Part shown: positions 7,936 through 12,291 of the stretch, piece after piece
How the letters are laid out: each line of letters starts with the position of its first letter
How positions within the stretch are numbered: position 1 is the stretch's first letter
From: Prevotellaceae bacterium UBA4361
Lineage (GTDB): Bacteria; Bacteroidota; Bacteroidia; Bacteroidales; Bacteroidaceae
Direction: 5' to 3'
Assembly (NCBI GenBank): GCA_002393575.1
Contig: DGSN01000053.1
Span: 8,397-20,687 of the forward strand
Length of the DNA stretch: 12,291 nt
Program-made: the position numbers and the translations under genes
The notes under the pieces: model-generated
What the model was told of the DNA's origin: nothing
The model's input: only the letters and a program-made list of their open reading frames with translations
The model's database searches: none

Positions 7936-8019
7936 CGATGCTTTCCGTTCACGTTGCCCTTTTTTCGTTTTCTGCATAAAAAGTCGGGAGAAAAGGAGTG
8001 TTTTATGGAAAAATACACT

Positions 8020-8027
8020 TATCTTTG
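8020..8027 (+). promoter_or_regulatory. Bacteroidota housekeeping promoter -7 box for tdk
   Basis: TATCTTTG matches the Bacteroidota -7 consensus TAnnTTTG exactly. The upstream TTTT/TTTA at 8001-8005 is a weak candidate for the -33 TTTG element, at shorter spacing than usual. Transcription would start near 8033 and give a leader of about 95 nt before tdk, containing the AT-rich fold-back tract. Confidence 0.65.
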
Positions 8028-8040
8028 CGACATAAAACGG

Positions 8041-8117
8041 AAGTTAAAAATTAAAAGTTAAAAATTAAAAATGCCAATGAGTGGTGAACTTTTAACTTAT
8101 AACTATTAACTTTTTAG
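8041..8117. repeat. AT-rich fold-back tract (AGTTAAAAATTAAA family) in the tdk leader
   Basis: The left part (8041-8070) repeats AAGTTAAAAATTAAA about twice. The right part (8087-8117) is its imperfect inverse, with ACTTTTAACTTATAACTA and TTAACTTTTTAG. The two can form an AU-only hairpin with a loop around CCAATGAGTGG. It ends 10 nt before the tdk ATG. Confidence 0.6.
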
Positions 8118-8127
8118 AAAGAATACG

Positions 8128-8721
8128 ATGTCAGAACTTACATTCAACGGAGGAGAGCGCGTCCGTATGGGGCGCATAGAGGTGATTTGCGGGTCGATGT
8201 TCTCGGGGAAGACCGAAGAGTTGATTCGTCGCATGCGTCGTGCCCAGTTTGCACGTCAGCGTGTGGAGATTTTCAAACCGAGTATCGACGTGCGATACAG
8301 TGAGGAGGATGTGGTGTCGCATCAGGGCAACTCCATTCTTTCCACGCCTGTCGATTCTTCGCAGAGCATCCTGCTGCTTGGCAGCGAAAGCGACGTGATT
8401 GGCATCGACGAGGCTCAGTTCTTCGACGATGGCATCGTGGAGGTGTGCAACGAACTTGCCAAGCGCGGTGTGCGTGTGATTGTGGCTGGACTCGACATCG
8501 ACTATTTGGGCAATCCCTTTGGTCCCATGCCGAAGTTGCTTGCCATTGCCGACGATGTGACGAAGGTGCATGCCATCTGTGTGCGTTGCGGTGCTTTGGC
8601 ATACGTGTCGCATCGCATCGTGGCTGGCGACCGACAAGTGATGTTGGGCGAGATGAAGGAGTACGAACCACTCTGTCGGGAATGCTACGAGAAGGCGAAG
8701 AGAGTGAAGAGTGAAAAATGA
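8128..8721 (+). CDS. tdk: Thymidine kinase (type II, TK1-like)
   Basis: This 197-residue enzyme phosphorylates thymidine to dTMP with ATP in the pyrimidine salvage pathway, in the cytoplasm. The P-loop is GSMFSGKT (22-29). The Walker B/catalytic segment is IGIDEAQFF (91-99), with Glu95 as the probable catalytic base. VAGLDIDYLGNPFGPMP (119-135) is the conserved TK1 segment. Cys151/Cys154 and Cys183/Cys186 form the structural zinc site, followed by the usual end of the protein. The length is normal, and ATG 8128 places the P-loop at the expected distance from the N-terminus; Met14 is an alternative. The last seven residues (KRVKSEK) and the stop codon are encoded by a GTGAAGAGTGAA-type repeat tract, so the tail was probably remodelled by repeat expansion. 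A consensus promoter lies about 100 nt upstream. Confidence 0.96.
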   Translation: MSELTFNGGERVRMGRIEVICGSMFSGKTEELIRRMRRAQFARQRVEIFKPSIDVRYSEEDVVSHQGNSILSTPVDSSQSILLLGSESDVIGIDEAQFFDDGIVEVCNELAKRGVRVIVAGLDIDYLGNPFGPMPKLLAIADDVTKVHAICVRCGALAYVSHRIVAGDRQVMLGEMKEYEPLCRECYEKAKRVKSEK

Positions 8722-8740
8722 AAAAAAGCCTCACCCCCAA

Positions 8741-8762
8741 CCCCTCTCCAAAAGGCGAGGGG
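8741..8762. repeat. GC-rich hairpin after tdk (CCCCTCTCC / GGCGAGGGG)
   Basis: CCCCTCTCC (8741-8749) and GGCGAGGGG (8754-8762) form a 9-bp stem with one mismatch and an AAAA loop. It is preceded by CCTCACCCCCAA (8729-8740), a module that I recall as dispersed in Bacteroidota genomes. No U-run follows on the + strand. It lies 20 nt past the tdk stop and may block exonucleases or terminate weakly. Confidence 0.6.
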
Positions 8763-8763
8763 A

Positions 8764-8853
8764 GTGAAAAGTGAAGCGTGAAGCGAGCACTCTTCAACTC
8801 ACGAACTCACAAACTTAAAAACTTAAAAACTCACAAACTCACAAACTTAAAAA
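8764..8853. repeat. Composite of GTGAAGCG and CTCACAAACTTAAAA tracts between tdk and cls
   Basis: The first module (8766-8786) is GTGAAAAGTGAAGCGTGAAG-like. The second (8790-8853) is CACTCTTCAACTCAC followed by repeated ACTCACAAACTTAAAA. The same two modules occur in the same order at 12114-12291. The second module ends six bases before the cls start codon, and it is translated in frame if the longer reading frame is accepted. Confidence 0.8.
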
Positions 8854-8858
8854 ATTAC

Positions 8859-10286
8859 ATGTCCCATGCGGAGCTGTTGACACTTGGACTTTACATTTTC
8901 ATCATCATTCCTGTCATGGTGATTGTGGTGATGGAAAAGCGCCAACCGACCAAGACGGTGGCGTGGTTGCTTGTGCTCACTTTTCTGCCCTTCATCGGAC
9001 TGATTTTCTATTTCTTTTTTGGCCAGAACATCCGCAAGGAGCGGTACATTGCCCGTCACAGTCTCGACAAGCTCATCCGCAAGTCGATGAAGAAAGACGA
9101 TGGGCAAGCTGCGTTGCCATTGCCCGAAAGCAACAGGATGCTCATACGCTTGTTTGCCAACCAGGAACTGGCATTGCCTACGAGCGACAACAATGTGGAA
9201 ATCTATTCGTCGGCATCCCGTCTTTTCGACGATATGCTTCTCTGCATTCGGCAAGCCAAACTCCATGTCCACCTCTGTTCCTACATCATTGAGGACGATG
9301 CCCTGGGGCAGCGTTTTGCCGAGGCATTGTCGAGCAAGGCGAAGGAAGGCGTAGAGGTGCGCTTGCTCTATGACTCCGTGGGCAGTCTTCATGCCTCGCG
9401 CCAGTTCTTCAAGCAGATGCAGGATGCGGGTGTGGAGGTGTCGTCTTTCATGGCAGTGCGCTTTCCGTTCCTCACGCGAAGAATCAACTATCGCAACCAC
9501 CGCAAACTCTGTATCGTGGATGGCGAAGTGGGCTTCATCGGAGGCATGAACATAGCGCAACGCTACATTGACGGCACTGGGGAACAGCCGTGGCACGACT
9601 TGCATCTGAAGGTGACGGGAGGCGCTGTCACCGCCATGCAGCATGTGTTTGAGGAAGACTGGTATTTTGCCACCAAACATCTGCTGAACAACAATAAATA
9701 TTATCCTCAGGTTCATCAGCAGTCGGTAGATGCTTGTTTGGCGCAGGTGGTGACGAGTAGTCCTTCCACCCAGTGGCACAACATCATGCAGGGCTATGTG
9801 CGCGTGCTGCTCGATGCGCACAACTATGTTTATATGCAAACTCCATACTTCCTCCCGACGGAGCCCGTTCTTTTTGCCATGCACACGGCTGCGCTCTCGG
9901 GTGTGGATGTGCGCCTGATGTTGCCCCTTCGTGGCGATTCGAAGATTGTGGAGTGGGCGAGCCGTTCCTATTTGGCAGAAGTGGTGAAGGCGGGAGTGAA
10001 AGTCTATCTCTACGAGGCGGGCTTCCTGCATTCCAAGATGCTCGTGAGCGACGACGTGGTCTGTTCTTGTGGCTCTGCCAACGTTGATTTCCGCAGTTTT
10101 GAGAACAATTTCGAATGTAACATTTTCCTCTACGGTGAACAGGTGGTGCAGCAGATGAAGGAACATTTCCTTGATGACCAGAAGGATGCCCGTCTCATCA
10201 CCTTGTCTGATTTGCGCCGTCATCGCCAACCTTTTGTTGACCGCTTTGTGCAGTCGCTGTCGAGAGTTCTTGCACCATTGCTTTAG
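8859..10286 (+). CDS. cls: Cardiolipin synthase (phospholipase D superfamily)
   Basis: This 475-residue membrane enzyme joins phosphatidylglycerol molecules, or PG with another phospholipid, to make cardiolipin in the inner membrane. Two N-terminal membrane helices (~6-25 and ~33-54) form the PLDc_N-type anchor. Two HKD catalytic motifs are intact: NHRKLCIVD (213-221; His214, Lys216, Asp221), followed by GFIGGMN, and FLHSKMLVSDD (389-399; His391, Lys393, Asp398), followed by GSANVDFRS. Length matches bacterial Cls. The reading frame continues 27 codons upstream to 8778, but those codons translate only a low-complexity repeat (THKLKNLKTHKLTNLKN). I therefore chose the ATG at 8859, which begins MSHAELLTLG ahead of the first membrane helix. 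It sits 138 nt after tdk with repeat tracts between, so co-transcription is possible but functional linkage is not evident. Confidence 0.95.
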   Translation: MSHAELLTLGLYIFIIIPVMVIVVMEKRQPTKTVAWLLVLTFLPFIGLIFYFFFGQNIRKERYIARHSLDKLIRKSMKKDDGQAALPLPESNRMLIRLFANQELALPTSDNNVEIYSSASRLFDDMLLCIRQAKLHVHLCSYIIEDDALGQRFAEALSSKAKEGVEVRLLYDSVGSLHASRQFFKQMQDAGVEVSSFMAVRFPFLTRRINYRNHRKLCIVDGEVGFIGGMNIAQRYIDGTGEQPWHDLHLKVTGGAVTAMQHVFEEDWYFATKHLLNNNKYYPQVHQQSVDACLAQVVTSSPSTQWHNIMQGYVRVLLDAHNYVYMQTPYFLPTEPVLFAMHTAALSGVDVRLMLPLRGDSKIVEWASRSYLAEVVKAGVKVYLYEAGFLHSKMLVSDDVVCSCGSANVDFRSFENNFECNIFLYGEQVVQQMKEHFLDDQKDARLITLSDLRRHRQPFVDRFVQSLSRVLAPLL

Positions 10287-10345
10287 GAGGATGGCTGCAA
10301 AGCTTTTGGATATTGACAAACGCGTATTTGATTCTACTATATGAC

Positions 10346-10421
10346 CGAGGGCTCGCTGTGATTCAAGCGAGCCCTCGTTGTCGTTCAAGCGAGGGCTCGT
10401 TTGAAATGCGACGAGGGCTCG
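10346..10421. repeat. Four-unit 22-bp periodic array of CGAG(GG/CC)CTCG cores
   Basis: Ten-base cores start at 10346, 10368, 10390 and 10412, exactly 22 bp apart. Three read CGAGGGCTCG and the second reads CGAGCCCTCG. Each has inverted CGAG/CTCG half-sites. The 12-bp spacers differ apart from a shared TTCAAG before cores 2 and 3. Cores 1 and 2 can pair over 11 bp; the stretches 10362-10377 and 10390-10405 can pair over 16 bp with one G·U. The two stems exclude each other. Confidence 0.9.
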
Positions 10422-10523
10422 GTGATTTAGTACAAGCGAATGAATGATTGGCTTACGCCGAATTTGAGGTTTTGTGCAATCGAAGGGGCACTTTATCACA
10501 TTCGAAGCCTGTTAGAGGGCTAT

Positions 10524-10542
10524 TTTCATTGTTGCAATGAAA
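10524..10542. promoter_or_regulatory. 19-bp palindrome upstream of the metK promoter, candidate operator
   Basis: TTTCATTGTTGCAATGAAA is a perfect inverted repeat with 8-bp arms and a 3-bp centre. Its centre lies about 60 bp upstream of the inferred metK transcription start, a usual position for an activator site. I do not recognise the sequence as the site of a known regulator; a role is inferred from symmetry and position only. Confidence 0.45.
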
Positions 10543-10581
10543 GTTTTGGCGAAAATCTGCGTCGCTTTCGTGAAAAAAGCG

Positions 10582-10589
10582 TACCTTTG
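10582..10589 (+). promoter_or_regulatory. Bacteroidota housekeeping promoter -7 box for metK
   Basis: TACCTTTG matches TAnnTTTG exactly and is followed by CACCC, a common continuation in strong Bacteroidota promoters. No clear TTTG -33 element lies at the usual spacing; TTTC at 10566-10569 is close but too near. Transcription would begin near 10595 and produce a leader of roughly 200 nt. Confidence 0.7.
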
Positions 10590-10673
10590 CACCCGTTTTC
10601 AATCAATGTGGATAGATTTGGGCTGCTTGCAACCACAGTAAAAAATGCTAAAACGACATGGATTAACCAATAT

Positions 10674-10710
10674 AAAGTACAAAGTACAAATGACTTTTAC
10701 TTTCTACTTT
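10674..10710 (+). repeat. Fold-back tract in the metK leader (AAAGTAC family)
   Basis: AAAGTACAAAGTA (10674-10686) is complementary to TACTTTCTACTTT (10698-10710) at 12 of 13 positions, with an 11-nt loop. Like the tract in the tdk leader, it is a short direct repeat followed by its inverse, but in an unrelated sequence. Confidence 0.7.
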
Positions 10711-10793
10711 TTAATTATCAATGAGTGCATGTCGAGGCAATTTTCCCAATTTCTTCCCCACACTTTTTTATTAACACGTTAAATTTAAAAGTT

Positions 10794-12080
10794 ATGGGTT
10801 ATCTGTTTACTTCGGAGTCGGTGAGTGAGGGACATCCTGACAAGGTTGCCGACCAGATTAGTGATGCTGTTTTGGACAATCTCTTGGCATACGATGCCGA
10901 TTCCAAAGTGGCTTGTGAAACGCTTGTGACCACGGGACAGGTGGTGATTGCAGGCGAGGTGAAGTCGCGTGCCTACGTGGATTTGTTGGAGGTGACGCGC
11001 GACACTATCAAGAAGATTGGCTACACGAAAGCCGAGTATAAGTTTGAGGCAGAGAGCTGCGGTGTGTTTAATGCCATCCATGAGCAGAGTGGCGACATCA
11101 ACCGAGGCGTGGAGCGTGAGAACCCTGAGGACCAGGGTGCTGGCGACCAGGGCATGATGTTTGGCTATGCTGTGAACGAGACGGAAAACTATTTGCCTCT
11201 GTCGCTCGACTTGAGCCACCACATTCTGCGCACCTTGGCTGACATTCGTCGCGAAGGCAAGCAGATGACTTACCTGCGCCCTGATGCCAAGAGTCAGGTG
11301 ACGATTGAGTACAGTGAAGATGGGAAGCCGCTGCGCATCGACACTATTGTTGTTTCGACGCAGCACGACGAGTTTGTGCAGCCAAGTCTGGAACTCGACC
11401 AGAAGAAGGCTGACGAGCAGATGCTCTCGAAAATCAAGCAGGACGTGAAGCAGATTCTGATTCCTCGGGTGGTGAAGGAAATCCACGATGAGAACATCAA
11501 GAACTTGTTCACACCAAGCATCAAGTATCATGTGAACCCAACGGGCAAGTTTGTCATTGGTGGTCCTCATGGCGACACGGGCTTGACGGGACGCAAAATC
11601 ATCGTTGACACCTACGGTGGTCGTGGTGCTCATGGTGGTGGTGCCTTCTCGGGCAAGGACCCGTCGAAGGTGGACCGTTCGGCTGCCTACGCTGCTCGCC
11701 ACATTGCGAAGAACATGGTGGCTGCTGGCGTGTCGGACGAGATGCTGGTGCAGGTGAGCTATGCCATCGGTGTGGCAAAGCCAGTGAGCATCTATGTCAA
11801 CACTTACGGCAGGAGTCACGTGTCGCTCTCGGATAGTGAGATTGCCAAGATGGTGGGCGAACTGTTCGACCTCCGTCCGAAGAAGATTGAGGAACGCCTG
11901 AAACTGCGTTGCCCAATTTACGAGGAGACGGCTGCTTACGGCCACATGGGACGTGAACCGAAGACCGTTGTGAAGAAATTCCACAACCACTACGAAGGTG
12001 ACAGGGAAGTGGAGGTGGAGCTTTTCACGTGGGAGAAGCTGGACTATGTGGATAAAATCAAGGAGGCTTTTGGGCTGTAG
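10794..12080 (+). CDS. metK: S-adenosylmethionine synthetase (methionine adenosyltransferase)
   Basis: This 428-residue cytoplasmic enzyme makes S-adenosylmethionine from methionine and ATP, with release of phosphate and pyrophosphate. Both family signatures are exact: GAGDQGMMFGYA (115-126) and GGGAFSGKD (281-289), the latter containing the phosphate-binding loop. The N-terminal SESVSEGHPDKVADQISDA (7-25) carries the ATP-binding HPDK. IGGPHGDTGLTGRKIIVDTY (255-274) is the conserved central segment. The protein is about 40 residues longer than the E. coli enzyme, mainly in a charged insertion around 195-235, as expected for the Bacteroidota form. The open frame reaches back to 10725, but residues before MGYLFTSESV are encoded by the A/T-rich leader and are not family-like, so ATG 10794 is chosen. 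Codon use is strongly biased, consistent with high expression. Confidence 0.97.
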   Translation: MGYLFTSESVSEGHPDKVADQISDAVLDNLLAYDADSKVACETLVTTGQVVIAGEVKSRAYVDLLEVTRDTIKKIGYTKAEYKFEAESCGVFNAIHEQSGDINRGVERENPEDQGAGDQGMMFGYAVNETENYLPLSLDLSHHILRTLADIRREGKQMTYLRPDAKSQVTIEYSEDGKPLRIDTIVVSTQHDEFVQPSLELDQKKADEQMLSKIKQDVKQILIPRVVKEIHDENIKNLFTPSIKYHVNPTGKFVIGGPHGDTGLTGRKIIVDTYGGRGAHGGGAFSGKDPSKVDRSAAYAARHIAKNMVAAGVSDEMLVQVSYAIGVAKPVSIYVNTYGRSHVSLSDSEIAKMVGELFDLRPKKIEERLKLRCPIYEETAAYGHMGREPKTVVKKFHNHYEGDREVEVELFTWEKLDYVDKIKEAFGL

Positions 12081-12113
12081 GTAGGAGGTGAAAAAACGTG
12101 AAGCGAGGAAAAA

Positions 12114-12263
12114 CGTGAAGCGTGAAGTGTGAAGCGTGAAGCGAGGCTTGCTCTACAACCAGATGAACTTCGTGACCGAGTCCGCTGTTCAGTAAATGAA
12201 GAATGAGGAATGAAGAATGCCATGCGGTGGCATCGCTTCACGCTTCACGCTTCACTCTTCACG
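12114..12263. repeat. 31-bp inverted repeat (GTGAAGCG family) flanking an 88-bp island
   Basis: The left arm (12114-12144) and right arm (12233-12263) are complementary at 29 of 31 positions. The left arm is made of GTGAAGCG-type repeats, which start at about 12088, just after the metK stop. The enclosed island contains a coding-like fragment (12145-12193), a GAAGAATGAA tract (12194-12219) and a small hairpin, ATGCCA (12217-12222) with TGGCAT (12228-12233). Confidence 0.85.
12136..12193 (+). pseudogene. Possible 3' remnant of an unidentified coding sequence
   Basis: Reading GGC at about 12143 onward gives GLLYNQMNFVTESAVQ and then TAA (12191-12193), with codon choice like that of real genes in this window. 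Upstream the frame is lost in repeats. The TAA is followed directly by a GAAGAATGAA tract, exactly as at the ends of two real genes here. It is too short to identify, and may be chance or a tiny peptide gene starting at a GTG near 12136. Confidence 0.25.
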
Positions 12264-12291
12264 TTCAACTCACAAACTCACAAACTTAAAA
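12264..12291. repeat. CTCACAAACTTAAAA tract at the window end
   Basis: The sequence is ttcaactcacaaactcac followed by aaacttaaaa, nearly identical to part of 8795-8820 and 8829-8853. It continues past the window. At the first locus this tract ends six bases before a start codon, so a gene may start just beyond this window. Confidence 0.8.

Larger units (their letters stand above)
7776..8127. other. Intergenic region between anti-sigma gene and tdk
   Basis: The gap holds, in order: an A/T-rich stretch (7776-7830); a structured stretch with three consecutive hairpins ending in a terminator (7867-7935); a T-rich spacer; the tdk promoter (8020-8027); and a self-complementary AGTTAAAAATTAAA tract in the tdk leader (8041-8117). 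No protein-coding frame is credible. The structured stretch could be the operon 3' end or a separate small RNA. Confidence 0.6.
10287..10793. other. Intergenic region and 5' leader between cls and metK
   Basis: This 507-nt gap holds four 22-bp-spaced near-palindromes (10346-10421), a 19-bp palindrome (10524-10542), a consensus promoter box (10582-10589) and an A/T-rich leader of about 200 nt with a 13-bp fold-back (10674-10710). An open frame at 10440-10724 crosses the promoter, has no recognisable domain and is not called as a gene. I see no known SAM riboswitch pattern by eye. Confidence 0.65.

Noticed and set aside
10346..10421. The periodic array as a CRISPR
   Set aside because: Repeats are only 10 bp, spacers are 12 bp, one core is inverted at its centre, and no cas genes are present.
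10440..10724. A 94-codon open frame upstream of metK
   Set aside because: It crosses the 19-bp palindrome, the metK promoter box and the AAAGTAC fold-back, and shows no recognisable domain.
10595..10793. A SAM riboswitch in the metK leader
   Set aside because: The leader is A/T rich with one repeat-type hairpin. I could not see any known SAM riboswitch core. A covariance-model search would settle it.
12044..12241. A minus-strand 65-codon frame after metK
   Set aside because: It is mostly translation of the repeat tracts and has no plausible protein features.

Overview
This looks like a chromosomal segment from a Bacteroidota organism, most likely Prevotella or a close relative. The grounds are a BspA-type leucine-rich-repeat surface protein with a C-terminal sorting tail, an Oar-like TonB-dependent receptor with a carboxypeptidase-regulatory-like N-terminus, near-perfect TAnnTTTG promoter boxes, no Shine-Dalgarno sequences, and AT/GA-rich low-complexity tracts between genes. 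All seven complete genes and one 5'-truncated gene lie on the + strand.

Layout: (1) 2-1678, 3' part of a BspA-like surface protein. (2) 1679-2011, gap with two hairpins. (3) 2012-5212, TonB-dependent receptor, closed by a rho-independent terminator. (4) 5290-6573, U32-family (TrhP/YegQ-like) protein. (5) 6576-6665, self-complementary tract. (6) 6724-7775, ECF sigma factor followed by a one-pass membrane protein, probably its anti-sigma factor, behind what looks like an ECF-type autoregulatory promoter. (7) 7776-8127, gap with three stacked hairpins, a terminator and a housekeeping promoter. (8) 8128-8721, thymidine kinase. (9) 8722-8858, repeat tracts. (10) 8859-10286, cardiolipin synthase. 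(11) 10287-10793, gap with a 22-bp periodic palindromic array, a 19-bp palindrome, a promoter and a leader hairpin. (12) 10794-12080, S-adenosylmethionine synthetase. (13) 12081-12291, a 31-bp inverted repeat around a small coding-like fragment, with repeats running off the window.

Most genes appear to be separate transcription units: nutrient or envelope transport (TonB receptor), RNA modification (U32), envelope stress or signalling (sigma/anti-sigma), nucleotide salvage (tdk), phospholipid synthesis (cls) and methyl-donor supply (metK). Only the sigma/anti-sigma pair is a clear operon.

The least explained material is intergenic. Several sequence-unrelated short-repeat families sit directly after stop codons or just before start codons, and most fold back on an inverted partner. 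One composite of two families occurs twice. Between cls and metK there are four copies of a 10-bp near-palindrome spaced exactly 22 bp apart, which can form competing hairpins. Two long reading frames (cls and metK) extend 5' into repeat or leader sequence, so their starts should be moved inward.
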